Assembly (NCBI GenBank): GCA_024509875.1
Contig: JAMPIV010012446.1
Location: forward strand, 124,001-188,000
DNA from: Oreohelix idahoensis
Taxonomy: Eukaryota > Mollusca > Gastropoda > Stylommatophora > Oreohelicidae
Direction: 5' to 3'
DNA: 64,000 bases
Position 1 is the stretch's first letter; every line of letters starts with the position of its first letter. Below the pieces are notes generated by a model. That model was not told the origin of the DNA. It searched no databases and saw only the letters and a program-made list of their open reading frames with translations. Of the stretch, positions 10,891 through 22,636 are shown piece by piece. A program made the translations under genes and the position numbers.

Positions 10891-11394
10891 CTTGGGCTAT
10901 GTTGGATGATTTAGGCTACTTTTTTAGACTGATTTGGGCTACATCTGAACAAAAAATAAAATAAAATCTGGTTTCCGAAACAAAGGTGTCCTGGAGGGTT
11001 TCGGATGTTAAAGGATACAGACCTGTAGTACACTGCTGTCAGATTTTCAGTAGTAATCATTATTATTGGTCCTTTTTTATTCTCAATGGAACATAATAAA
11101 TGCTGATTGCTATTACTTGTGGTAAATAATAGATTTGATGTTTCTGTACTGTCATACTGAATTGAGATTTTAACTAATAGAGCAGTGTGAATACTATGAG
11201 ATATTGTGAACTGTACTGAGACAGTGGGAAGGTAATAGAATACCTTTGAGACAAACCTTTCACGCTTCATCACAAGTGTTTATTACAGGTACTCAATCCC
11301 CTTAGCCGAAATTCTGAAATTCAAAAAGCTCTGAAAACTGAAAGTTTTACCATAATATATGGTAAACACAACAGTTTTGAAATCCGAAAAATTT

Positions 11395-12021
11395 ATGCAT
11401 GGAGGCATATCCTTATATGACCACCAGCTATGCACAATGCTACAATATATGTACGTGGAAGTGAACCTATGTCTGTGAGGCTAATTATATCCTCATGGAC
11501 TCTTGAAATCATCCACACACTTCCAGGGATTCCCCCTGTGGTGAAACTTTTTGAGAACCCAGCATTGCACACTAAGCTTCGAGAAGTCACTTGAGCCCCA
11601 GGCGTAATTCTTTGACTTGGTTAACTGCGTGCTGAAGGATTTCACTGTGGACCTAGTGATAGGCATGGGAAGCTGAGAAGTAGCTCTGTGCAGGACGTGA
11701 CAATTCCTTGGGAGAGCCCAGAACCAGAGTGCAGTATTTTAGCTCTGCATAGTTAGAGAGCCCCCTTGGATGGCGGAGAATGCACATTATGCCACGCACT
11801 TCTTACTCCTAGCTTGGGACCACATGTGACGATCCTTTAAATACAAGCCAAGCTGAAGAAACTGGAGCTCATGACTTCAACAACACGTTTCGGAATGGCA
11901 GAAAAGCCACAGGAAAAGCCTAGATCTACAGTGTAGATAATACCAAGGAGACTTCAACTTGGTATTGACTGCAAAAGAGCGAGAAGCTCAGCAGCTCTAG
12001 TTAAACAACAGCAACAACAAC
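11395..12021 (+). mobile_element. Unidentified retroposon with (CAA)n tail
   Basis: A ~627-bp insertion ending in AACAACAGCAACAACAACA and flanked by near-identical 15-bp direct repeats, AAATCCGAAAAATTT (11380-11394) and AAATCCAAAAAATTT (12022-12036). The short-repeat tail and the duplication indicate target-primed retroposition. No reverse transcriptase or tRNA-like promoter is recognised. It could be the 3' UTR of a LINE or an unclassified SINE. Confidence 0.6.
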
Positions 12022-12188
12022 AAATCCAAAAAATTTCAAATTCTGAAACAAATTTGTCTCCCAAGATTTTGAATAGGGATTGAGGACTTGTGTTAAGTTT
12101 TCTTATTTTGCACAAAGTTTTTCTGTAGGCACATTAAGTGTAAACTTTTATTTTTGATTACATATTATTTGTGACTATTGTCTGCAGA

Positions 12189-12430
12189 GCGTCTGATTGG
12201 CTAAGCGGTTAGAGTGCTTTCCTCTCGCACGTTCTGGTTAGAAACCTGTTAGCATCACGCTCCAGTCTACTTGGCTGTAAATGGGTACCTGCCTCTGCTC
12301 GTGAGTTAGGGATGGCAAAGGCAGTAGGAAGGGAACTGGTCACCCCCACCTCATAAAAAGCTGGACCTAGTGTGATAACACTTCACTCAGCTACGGCAGT
12401 TTCTGCTATGGAAATTGAACCATTACCTTT
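12189..12430 (+). mobile_element. tRNA-derived SINE
   Basis: The head resembles a tRNA: an A-box-like TTGGCTAAGCGGTTAGAG starts at 12198 and a B-box-like GGTTAGAAACC lies at 12236-12246. A body follows that includes CAGTCTACTTGGCTGTAAAT. That block is shared with a second relic at 63216-63275, which suggests a conserved central domain as in several long-lived SINE families. The cloverleaf is degenerate, so this is not a tRNA gene. No clean target-site duplication was found. Confidence 0.65.
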
Positions 12431-12569
12431 TACTTGTGGAGCTATCTTTACCCCGTTCATCAGCATGTTAGCTAGTATGCATTAATATTTAGTAGTTACA
12501 TATATATTCCTCCTTATAAGCAGTGATATAGCTGTTAGTCATTACAGCCGTTGCTTCTTTGTATTTCAG

Positions 12570-12623
12570 ATAACACTGATAGTTATGACTGGTTTGATCT
12601 GGAAGATACTGATCATGAAGAAG
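12570..12623 (+). CDS. Acidic-protein gene, small exon 2
   Basis: 54 bp bounded by a good acceptor (TTTGTATTTCAG|AT, pyrimidine-rich) and a donor (GAAGAAG|GTACTC). With the phase-1 G from exon 1 it reads DNTDSYDWFDLEDTDHEE, in the same acidic style and without a stop. Its length is a multiple of three, so it is a symmetric phase-1 exon that could be skipped without changing frame. Intron 1 is 4961 bp if this joins 7608 directly. Confidence 0.65.
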
Positions 12624-12665
12624 GTACTCAGGTTAAATTGTGATATCATCTTTTGTTACAAATAA

Positions 12666-15028
12666 CACTAGTCAACAACCAAAATGTACCAGAAATGAAA
12701 ATAGCTGATCTTAACTAATTTTGGTGTGCTGAAAACGAAAATGACATTAAAAAATGTTGATTGGCTCTAGTTTTCAAGATATATGCTACTAGTTTATTTA
12801 ATTACGGTCAATTTATATATATGACGCAACTGTTGTGGGCGATTGCATAATTTTGTTCTAATGACCAATAAAAATGTAACTAGAAGTTGATGATGCAATC
12901 CTACCTATGATTACATCACCTTTGTGTATAAATATCTTATCTCTGATAAAATTTTGCCATTAGTTAGTGCATTTGTCCTTATCAAAAGTATCGTAGTTAG
13001 AAATGCCTAGGACATGTGTGAACAGTGCTAATAATTTCTGTTATATATGTGGTGAGGTGACATTTCTATCACAAAAACGAAATATAACTAAAGTGATTAA
13101 GAAGGCGTACAGTTTGTATTTTGGCTGCAGAATAGGAGATCAAGATAAGAGCTGGGCGCCACACATATGCTGCAATACATGTGCAGCACATCTTAAACTG
13201 TGGTTGACTGGCAAAAGGCAAGCTATCCTTTTGCAGTCCCAATGATCTGGAGAAAGCCCACTGATTATCTCAACAACTGTTACTTTTGCATGGTCCCTCC
13301 AATTGGGAAAGGCATATCAAAGAAGAAAAAATGGACTCTGGAATATCCAAACATCCCCTCTGCAATATGTCCGGTACCACATGGCGATGACCTACCAGTT
13401 CCCAAAATGCCAGAATCATTTTCAGCTGCTTCCACTGATGAAGAAGAGGACATTGGTGGTCCTGAACCATCAACCTCAAGCGACCCAGAATTTGAGCAAA
13501 CTACATCCACTAAACCACACTTTATTAAGGTGAACTGAATGATCTTGTAAGAGATCTGAATTTACCGAAGAACAAGGCGGAGCTTTTGGGTTCCAGATTG
13601 CAACAGTGGAATCTCCTGGCAGAAGATGTTACAATATCTGTGTATAGGAACCGCCAGAAGCCGCTTATTACATTCTTTTTCAAAGAGGGTGACCTTTCTG
13701 CGAGCCACAACATTTCTGGTTTAATGGCAGCCCTCAAAATCAATTACATACCGGAAGAGTGGAGGCTTTTCATTGATTCATCCAAGACGAGTCTTAAAGC
13801 TGTTTTGTTGAATAATAGTAATGTATTACCGGTCAATTCCAGTTGGTCACGCAGTTCATATGAAAGAAACTTATGAAAACATTAAGCAGCTTTTGAAGTG
13901 TATAAATTACGATCATCATCATCATCATTGGACACTTTGCGGTGACTTAAAAGTGGTCGCTCTTTTGCTTGGACTACAGGGTGGATACACCAAGTACTGT
14001 TGCTTTCTCTGTGAGTGGGATAGCCGTGCATGAAGTGACTATTACATCAGAAGACATTGGCCAATCAGGCAGTCATTGCAGCCTGGCAGTAAGTACGTTG
14101 AGAACCCAGCACTTGTCGACACCAGCAAGATTTTGTTGCCACCCTAGCACATTAAGCTGGGTCTCATGAAAAGCTTTGTCAAGGCAATGGAGAAAACAGA
14201 TGAGGCTTTCAAATACCTCATCAGAAAATTTCCAAGACTGAGTGAAGCTAAAATAAGAGAGGGAGTATTTGTTGGTCCGCAAATTCGAAAACTTCTTCAT
14301 GATGACGAGTTTCTTTGCGTGTTGCATGGCAAGGAAAAAGCAGCATGGCTAGCATTTAAGTCAGTGGTGGACAATTTTCTTGGAAATAACAGATCTGATA
14401 ATTACAATGAAATTGTAGAAAATCTCCTTCTGAAGTATAAGAGTCTTGGCTGCACATATCTTTGAAAATTTATTTTCTGGATTCTCATCTGGATTTCTTT
14501 ACGTCAAACTGTGGAGCGGTCAGTGATGAGCATGAAGAACGATTTCACCAGGACATTGCTGCTATGGAGACAATGTATCAAGGCAATTGGAGCCCTTCAA
14601 TGCTTGCTGATTACTGTTGGACTGTGACAAGAGACACCTCATCGATTGACTACAAGAAGCAAGCAAAGAGAGCTGGAACAGTGACTGAATAATGACGGAA
14701 TGGGTACAAATGTGCCTTTTTAAAACATGATATGTGAACTTTAAATAATGTTTTTATTTTTTCTATAATTTTATGTTGAAATATCAATTAATTGAGTATG
14801 TAACCACAATTTTTATAATGCGAAAGTAGAAAGACTAGCTGTTCACCCCAGAGAATTAAACAAGCATACATTATTTGTATTACTGTAATGTAAATTCATC
14901 ATTTAAAAAAAAACCAGAGCCAATTGGTGAATTTCATTATGATATTTGAAATCAGCATGTCAAAATCAATAAGAAATGGTATATTTAATTTCTGGTACAA
15001 ATAACTTTTGAAAATTTGTTGACTAGTG
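12666..15028 (+). mobile_element. CACTA-like DNA transposon, degenerate copy
   Basis: A 2.36-kb relative of the element at 423-2605, in the opposite orientation. Both ends begin CACTAGTCAACAA when read inward. Further paired blocks are TGTACCAGAAAT, a TGCTGA block and TTGGCTCT.GTTTT, giving ~120-bp imperfect inverted repeats. The flanks (ATAA and GATC) show no clear duplication. The transposase frame inside is broken. The body differs strongly from element 1, so this is a distinct subfamily. Confidence 0.8.
13003..14692 (+). pseudogene. Broken CACTA-like transposase
   Basis: The same protein family as 617-2308, recognisable end to end in three shifting frames. The N-terminus has CYICGE and CNTCAAH, then CYFCMV. 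The middle has FIDSSKTSLKAVLL, CGDLKVVALL and CCFLCEWDSR. The C-terminus has FLDSHLDFF and SDEHEERFHQDI. Frame changes or stops fall near 13235, 13540, 13820, 14033 and 14460, and the C-terminal end is shorter. The candidate acidic residues are retained, so conservation between the two copies marks the likely catalytic core. It is non-functional as it stands. Confidence 0.8.
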
Positions 15029-15060
15029 GATCAAATGCACTTATACGTATATACATAATT

Positions 15061-15732
15061 CATCATCATTGTCCTTCAGCTGTCCAAGGAGCATAGGCCT
15101 TCAATTAACTCATGCCAAGTCCTCTTGTGTGCACTTAGTTCGAGATCTCTCCATGTTTTCCTCATCTCTTTCATTTCTGTATCCAGTTGGCTTCTCATTG
15201 TTTTTGTTGTCTCCCTGTACCTCGATGAATAAGAATTTGGAAGAAAGAATTGAGGCTCTTGAAATGTGGATATATAGAAGAATGGGGCGTATCTCATGGA
15301 AAGAGATGAAAACAAATAAGGAGGTCCTAGAAAATCTAGGTATGAAAAGAGAACTAATGAGGGAGGTCAAAGTTCGGCAGCTAAAATACTTTGGCCACAT
15401 AAAAAGGCATAACACCTTGCAGAAGACCATAACAGAAGGGAGAGCTGAAGGCAAACATGCAAGGGGAAGACAGCGCTATAAGTGGGAAGATAACATCAAG
15501 AGATGGACAGGAAAGAGTCTATCAGAGTGCACCACCAAGACAAGAGACAGAAGATGTTGGAGATCCATTACAGCCAACCTTCGTTGTGGAGATGGCAACT
15601 GATGATGATGTACCTCTCTTACCATGCGGATTCCAGAACAAGGACTGCCTTGTAAATGTCAGCAGGTTTCCTCGATGTGTGGTCTATCACCAGCTTTTTC
15701 TTCTCATCTCTTGTTCAGTTGGCATGTGACTG
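15061..15732 (-). mobile_element. RTE-like LINE tail (alpha) interrupted by another LINE tail
   Basis: Alpha-tail sequence runs on the - strand from a CATCAT start at 15061 to 15223, resumes at 15617, and stops at 15732 where the solo LTR begins. Its continuation (TTCTTTGTCATCAGTTCCAC) is found beyond the LTR at 18317-18345. The alpha copy was therefore there first and received two later insertions. Confidence 0.7.
15224..15608 (+). mobile_element. LINE ORF2 tail (family beta) inserted in an alpha tail
   Basis: A 385-bp insertion with a (GAT)n 3' tail, flanked by the 8-bp repeat TGTACCTC (15216-15223 and 15609-15616). The + strand keeps one open frame to 15602 with the C-terminal signature of RTE-type ORF2: LKYFGHIKR, then GRQRYKWEDNIKRWTG, DRRCWRSITANLRCGDG and a stop. 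It is a 5'-truncated dead copy, but the open frame suggests a recent insertion. Confidence 0.75.
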
Positions 15733-18311
15733 TGTCGTAGATTTTAGATAGGAGAATTAAGACTTGGGTTGGTCCCTTCTGAATAGATTGGAATGAGTGA
15801 GAGTCACCGTGTGAGAGTTAGTCGAAGAAATAGATTCAACGAGTGAGATGATAGAATAGTGATAGAGGCTGTCTCTGAGATGCGAGAAAAGTCTTCTCTC
15901 TCTCTCTCACCTATCTTCTACGACAGATTTTAAGCAGTCAGACAGTCTACCACATATACATATTACATATATTTCTATCTACTCACGGGCACGCACATAC
16001 ACGTGACGACAGTTACACACACAGACGTGGGAAATCTATAACAGTGAATATATATATATTGGAACGAGCTGACCAACGCACTGATTTAGTTCAAGAGAGA
16101 TTTTTTTATTATCATTTAAAAAAATCTTCTCACAACACTTAAGAAAAAAAAAAAAAATTCATCAAGGAAAACATATACAAATAGTCATAAAATTCAAGGA
16201 AAATGCTACAAGGATGATAGCCCCGTTATGATCTTAACTCTAGGTTTAGCCCACAGCCCCGTTAGGATGACAGATGATGGCCCAAAGAGTTATAGATGCA
16301 TGTGGTTAGGGTCTAATATTGTTCCCCTTTGAAGGTATAGACTGACTTTGACAGCAGTATCTATTCTAAAGGAACACGTTACTTAAGCAGCAAATCTCGC
16401 CTAAGGAAAAAAACAAATATAACAAGTGAGTGTATTATACAACGAACATCCTTCCGTCACTTTCACTCGGTTCTTTCATCAGGGCCCTGATATACTTACA
16501 ATCGTGTTGTGGTTTCGCCGGCTGGCACAAATTTTGGATACTCACACTTTTTATCTGTTACTGTCGTTTAATGAAACAGATCCCAGCTCTGCAGATTTGT
16601 TTGTTGGTTTCATCAAAATGGATCTGGGGAGCGTCTGCTTCAGGCGATAGTTATTTCAGACTAAAGTTAATGTCACTTGACTCACGAGGTAAGAATTAGG
16701 CTTAAACGAGCACAGAATGTCAGAACACGAAGTTTCCCTTAATTAGGAAGATGACCGGTGGACAACTTCTCTCAAACAGAAAATCTTAGTTCCCCACTCA
16801 CTTGTCAACAATGTCGGAAAGTTAATGTTATTGATTGTAATTATTCTCGCCGTCAGGCAGAAACTTTACGTAGAGTTTATGGAAGAAATTAAGATCTGGT
16901 GCACAGGCCCAGTATTGATCATTACAGTCTTTGAAAAACCGTTAGTGGGATATAGTATTTCTGTCTAACTCTGGTTGCACATGCACTGTCAGATCAGTGT
17001 TACTTGAGAAACCCACATGGTTCAAAATAAGGACTGTCTATTTCTTCACAAGTATGAACTCTTAGTAAATGCTGGTAAAGTTCGGGTCACCCCAGTATTT
17101 CACTGTATAAAAGGAAAAGCACATATAAATCATTTACATATTATGTACTCAATATAACTTACATTTAAAACAGCAAGCCTACAGCTTGACTTATTATTTA
17201 AACTTCCGGTGAAATAAGTTATATAAAATCGATCATCAGGAATTAGGAATATGGTGCGTATTCCGTCACTACTCACTGATGTCGCATCTAGCATTTATAA
17301 GTTTGTTATTAAAACAGTTTCGACTGAGTATTAGCCGTTAAATTAAATTCCTTATAGCTACTAGTTTAGTAAGCTAAAGATATAATTTATCTTGTATTTT
17401 CACTGTATGCGTCACTAGAAAAATAATACAAACTATAAATTAGGCACCCTGGGCACAGAACTAGTTTAGAATGAAATAAGCGATTTAACGCTTTAAACAC
17501 TTTCCAAAATACTAGATATCTATTATATTAATCTCACCACAGCACTACGGTAACACCACGACTAGGATAATTCACTAGATAGGTAGTTAGAAGCTCGTCA
17601 GAAATCTGACGAGAACTATGAAATTCGCTATACAAGCTTCATTCGCTAGCACGCGTGTGTCCGTCTACTGAAGATGTTGAAGACTGAAATGCCATCAGAT
17701 TTCAGCTCCTGGGTGGATATTTGAAAACGGGCAAACAATCCCACATTTTCTCAACCTCCGAAATCATCTCCCCTTTTACGTGTAAAACACCTACGTCAGC
17801 TTAACGCGTGACGTAACTGCCACCAGTGACCGAGAAATGCGCGTGACAGTTGCAAATCTCAGACAACCGTCTACAACTGCGTCGTAGAGATGCCGGGTTT
17901 GACACCTTTCCTGAGCGCTCAGCCGAAAAACCCGCGCGTGACAGGTGCCAATGTAGACATAAAGTCTGCTCTATGTCCAGCGAAACGAATTTCTCACACC
18001 CCAGGCCCAGAAATCTGGTCGGGCCGCGCTCTGACCGGGGAAACTGCAGACGTATGTCTGGCGAGAACCGTATATTCACAGCTATGGTTCGACCGGCAGA
18101 GACTGACATCTATGTAATCGAGTTACGAATCCCAGTATGAGAAAAACACAAGGTAAAGTTTGAGGATACTGAAGAAAATATTATTCGCAAAACAAGTGAT
18201 GCGAAAAATACAGGAAAAAACCAAGTAAGGAAAGATAATAAAATAAAGGATGCGGGTGAGAGAATAGGAAGAAGATGTAGGCAATTTAATGATATAAAGA
18301 CCTACGTGACA
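15733..18311 (-). mobile_element. Solo LTR, 2.58 kb, related to gypsy element A
   Basis: Starts TGTCGTAGATTTTAGA and ends CGTGACA, flanked by the exact 5-bp repeat GACTG (15728-15732 and 18312-18316). Joining the flanks restores a continuous alpha LINE tail. The ends resemble the LTR of element A (TGTCGTAAATTT...CGTCACA), and both have an ACGACA-pyrimidine block ~180 bp in. No coding sequence is present. Internal sequence was presumably lost by recombination between two LTRs. The strand is assigned by likeness to A. Confidence 0.7.
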
Positions 18312-18316
18312 GACTG

Positions 18317-18554
18317 GTTCTTTGTCATCAGTTCCACTTTGGTGATGATGTCACGGGTATTTTTAAGGTGATCTTGTACAGCAATATACACTTGGTTGGA
18401 GGGACAGACAATGATATCAAAATAAGAATACAGAAGCTTTCATTGCACTGGGAAATATGTGGAGATCAAGATAAATCAAGTCCAACACAAAAATCAGTCA
18501 TTTCAATTCAGATGTCACATCAGTCCTGTTGTATAGTTCTGAAACATGGAGAAC
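18317..18554. mobile_element. LINE tail pieces: end of one alpha copy, start of another
   Basis: 18317-18345 completes the - strand alpha tail split by the solo LTR. From about 18400 a + strand copy begins, with coding-like sequence (DIKIRIQK... then VLKHGE). It is cut at 18554 by element A and resumes at 33869, where the join reads on through AACATGGAGAAC. Confidence 0.6.
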
Positions 18555-20604
18555 TGTCGTAAATTTATTTTGAGAGAAAAGAGTCTTAGAAATAGTGGTC
18601 CGGTTTAGAGTGAAAAATGATGATGGAAAGCTCAGTGATAGAAAATATAGAGATTCAATAGTTGCTTCACAGCGAGCTGGAGGAGAGTAAAGACAGACTT
18701 ATTTACGACAAATCGCTTCTCTCAATCTTCTCTTCCGCTCTCCTGGTCAAACAATTATTTGCCAGTTTTCCAGACTCGCATCTGCGCGCACACCGATTTG
18801 GTGTTTTTCACACACACAGGCGACGTTGATACAAACTATATTAAACGAATAGGGGAAAAGTTGGGCTTTGGGTATATCCAACACACAGAACTAAATGAGT
18901 TTATGTGATTTTATTCACTTTAAACATCAATCACTAAAAAATATCAGATATTACATAAATTATCATAAGTACACAAATGCAAATAACAAGTTTGGAAGGG
19001 GTGAAGAAGATTGGTATCGACTAAGCCCTTCCCGCTTATTAGACAAAGATAAACCCAGTCCAAAGATAGATAATATCAGGAACATAGGTACGTTAACCTA
19101 ACAGTGAAGTTAATTACTCTGAAAGAGGTGTTACAAAATTAGGTATAGGTGATAGAAAAAAAACTGTTCTTCCCAGCTGTTCTTCCCTTTACTAAGCAAA
19201 TGGAAAGGAGGTGGTTTTAAACAGAGTTAACAAATTATCAACTATCCCACTTAAAGGAACAATGTAGGGTATACAGAAAAGATATATATTACCAGGTAAG
19301 CAAGTTAACAAAATGGTCACACAAAAGAATTAATTTCCTGTCATTCATACACGCGCTAGCAAAGGCCTTCACTCATCTTGCTCTCACTTACCGATTGTGA
19401 AAAAATCTTGCACTCCATAGAATAACACAACAGCAGTTACACCTCAAACTAAATGTATGAGTGTTTGTTCAAGTTCTAGCCCCAGATTAGCGGGTAGGCG
19501 GTCAGCACATAAAAGGATCCCGTAATCGCTGGAAAATGAATCTGTAGTGGTGTCTCTTTTCTTAATAACAGTTTCTATGGGAGGGCACGGTCTCTGATAC
19601 CGGGGTGAGGATGGTGTGGTCTATTTGACTATGCCGCTGATAATAAAATTCTTACGCGTGCTGGTACACTTTATACGTGAGGTATGGTTTAAGTCCAGTG
19701 AGAAAACTAGTCACATCACTGTTCAGGAAATTATGAATTCTCTCTCTGTGTCAGTAAACTAACAAAGCTCGGGCCAGTGTTCTTCTTCCCGTTACGACTT
19801 AAGTTGTTTGATGGTGCGTTAAATTTGTCTTTGGGTGTGCTTTCTTTGCTATAAGTTAGATAGCGGAATTCCAAACATAGAATCGCCTCAAAGATTAAAA
19901 ATTTACACAGTCTCAACAAGTTCTGCGTCAGGGGAACTCTACACACTGTTTATGCTTTGCCTTGCTTAGATTGATTTCTTTATTGCTTTCTTAATGCTGG
20001 GATCGCACAGGTTACGATCACTAGCTCTGCACAGAATAGAAAACACTGCAAATATATATATAAAATCCAGGGGACAATCTATAACAAGATTTCAATAAAG
20101 CTAGTGCTTCTGTAAAGGTCTGGCCAGCGAGTGATAACGTGTCTAGTCTTAATGGTCTATTTAGCTAAAATGGAATGTAAGTTGAGTGGGACATGATAAA
20201 CTTGACAACTTATTTGATCTCACGAACTTTTGGGGATCTGACCGCCAAATCAAGAGAAGAAGCCGCCCCCTGGTCTTCGTATCCGCTCGCTGCTGCCCGT
20301 TTCGCTTTCCCCCGTTCGCTCGGTTCCTCGATTGACACCGAGACGCGAAATTAGCGGCAAGCAACTGCGTCTCGTATCCGGGACCACTACTGTCTTTGAT
20401 AGCGTCGATAGTCTCCCCTAAAATCCTCGGTTCGTCTCTTTGATCTCGTGCCGCCTACTAAATGAGTCCCGGTGGAATGAGTTCTGGCAAACGAAAAGTT
20501 ACAACAAATGTTCAGGGGTTCTAATGTTATGAAAAGCTAAAAGTCCCTTTAAATCATCCATCATATCAGGGAGAATTCACTTGTCAAACTAGACGTACGT
20601 CACA
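18555..20604 (-). repeat. 3' LTR of element A
   Basis: 2050 bp, starting TGTCGTAAATTTATTTTGAG and ending GTACGTCACA on the + strand. It is nearly identical to 31816-33863. Short frames inside both copies are identical by repetition, not genes. Confidence 0.9.
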
Positions 20605-20643
20605 ATCGTCCCCACTTTTAGACATGAAACCATTTTTCATGTT

Positions 20644-21123
20644 TCATTTTTTGTCAATGGAGGTGACCTGATTGGTGATTTTAGGATGAGTGGTATCTTC
20701 AGTTTGCTCTTCTTCCTCTGTAGACCAGTTTCTACTCAGGAAATCAGCCCCGACATTCTGTCTTCCCGGAATATATTCCACTTTAAAAGAATAAACGCTT
20801 AAAAGGAGGGCCCAACGCATGATCCTAGCGTTAAATTCTTTATTGGCACCAAGAAATGCTAACGGAGCGTGGTCTGTTTGCACCGTGAAAGATGTACCAT
20901 AAAGAAACTCATGATGGCGTCTGATACCGTCAATCAGAGCAAGACATTCCCTTTCAACTACGCTGTAGTTCCGTTCCGCTTTATTTAATTTCCGACTGCC
21001 ATAGGCAACTGGAAATAGCATGTTCAGGTCGCTGTCATCGGCTTGAAGCAGTGTTGACCCGATGCCCTGACCTGATGCGTCGACTCTCAGTACAAAAGGT
21101 TTCTTGAGGTCAGGCAACCTCAA
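20644..21123 (-). CDS. RNase H of gypsy element A, separated fragment
   Basis: 159 residues of RNase H, the last pol domain before the 3' LTR. Asp in LRVDASGQG (near 13), Glu in VERECLAL (near 58) and Asp in QTDHAPL (near 83) are the expected catalytic acids. It ends with the usual EYIPGRQNVGADFLSR block and an acidic tail. Its 5' part joins reverse transcriptase in an intact element. Here the frame starts right beside the LTR of element B at 21130, so it has no promoter or start of its own. The Met at 21123 is simply the first in frame. Confidence 0.85.
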   Translation of the reverse strand: MRLPDLKKPFVLRVDASGQGIGSTLLQADDSDLNMLFPVAYGSRKLNKAERNYSVVERECLALIDGIRRHHEFLYGTSFTVQTDHAPLAFLGANKEFNARIMRWALLLSVYSFKVEYIPGRQNVGADFLSRNWSTEEEEQTEDTTHPKITNQVTSIDKK

Positions 21124-21129
21124 GATGGG

Positions 21130-22556
21130 TGTAGCGGGAGGTTATTTAAAAGTATATATTCTGTAAGAGTATGCCAGTAAAGAGTTCTGACCTTACAAGT
21201 AATACCCCAGTCTTAGAAATAAGCACTGGTGTATTGTTATCATAAAAATAGTCAGACTGTAAAAACCCTGGTCCAGTTGGTAAGAAGTAGTACCAGGATT
21301 TAAGGTGTCTCCTCCCTGTGACTATCTTATGATTACTTATATGCTAGGGGATAAGTAAAATGTACATTCACTGAACCCACAAAATGGAAAAAGTGAATAA
21401 ATCCTCAGGTACAGTTAAAATAGTTTAATAATTACACTAATATTCTATTTCTACTAGTTGGAAAAGAGTATACACATATATATATAAAAATATTCACACA
21501 ATTACTATTATTTTCTGTTTAGACTTCAAGATCTTAAATAATAAAGTTACTGAAATCACTGTTATTAGTCCTTTGAATTTAAGGATAACTGTCATCAGTT
21601 GACTGAGTTTATGTATGGTTACTTATTGTTTTCAACTATTGCTGTTTCACATGTATAGGTGGTCAGTGTCAAACAGGACACTTATCTTTCCAACTTGATA
21701 CTGCTGAAACTGTCCTTTGCTGATATCAGACTTGGTAGGCCCAACAGTAGGGATGCCAATGATCAGTTGAAGTTCACTCTTTGGGGTCCTGCACTTTTGT
21801 GGGATTGCCTCGGAGGAACTGCACCGGCTTCTGATACTGGACAGTCTGGTTTGAGTTATTTCATGGAACCCTCAGACTCCAGACACTTAGACTGAAATTT
21901 TCTGGCGATCCGCTCACACTTCAGATGGATTTAGAGTCGTGGCGTTATCTGCCCTCAGTCTTGTCTCAACCTCTTGCGTTGTGTATCCCTCTCAATTTAC
22001 CGATCCGCTACTTATACGCAAAGCGCGGACGTATCGGAGAGTACCGACGTCACAGCCTAAACCTAACCTGAAAAATCCTTCCCGAACAGTGATTTCGGCC
22101 GATCTGTGCGTCGACTGAAATTTTGCCTTTATCATTCTCGGCATATATAATATCCATATTGTTCCATCTTATCTAGTTTTATACAGCTGATAAAACTCTA
22201 TCTTCCTATCCATGTAAATTCCCAAACTGTTATTTGTTGATTTTAATATTTAGAACAGAAGTGGGTTTACATGCTTTTAGCGTAACTGTGGGCAGCCGAA
22301 ATACGCATATATCTCCGTAAATGAGAACTTCCTACCGTTCCATCTTATATGCAGTTATACACCATCCTTCCCTGTACTGAAATGTAAAATCCTTTTCATA
22401 CGGATTCCCTTCGTTTTATTTTATCGTTGGCGATTTCCTCTGTCCGATACACATTTCGCTGATACGCCGCCATTTTGAAAGCGGTCACTCGATCGTAGAT
22501 GGGTTTATAAATCTAACTGAACTCATTTGCAATGACTTGAAACCAATTTCGCGACA
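21130..22556 (-). repeat. 3' LTR of element B
   Basis: 1427 bp. It differs from 25409-26836 at about half a dozen positions, including a cluster near its left end (AAAAGTATATATTCTG here, AAAATTATTTATTATG there). Confidence 0.9.
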
Positions 22557-22636
22557 TAGCTCCCCCATATTTTAAGCTGGATGATATCTAGCTTAACTAT
22601 TGGGTACAAGACAATTGCAAATCGACCATTCCGAGG

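Noticed and set aside
12189..12262. A tRNA gene
   Set aside because: Box A and B motifs are present, but the stems do not pair well and a SINE body follows without a terminator. A second relic shares the body.
17801..18140. GC-richer overlapping frames in the solo LTR
   Set aside because: Both strands are open over a short stretch with no recognisable protein. More likely a regulatory part of the LTR.
21659..21895. A gene duplicated at 25939-26175
   Set aside because: Both copies are the same part of the element B LTRs. Likewise the pairs at 18895/32156, 19731/32990, 20161/33420 (LTR of A) and 44212/52984, 45002/53774 (LTR of C).
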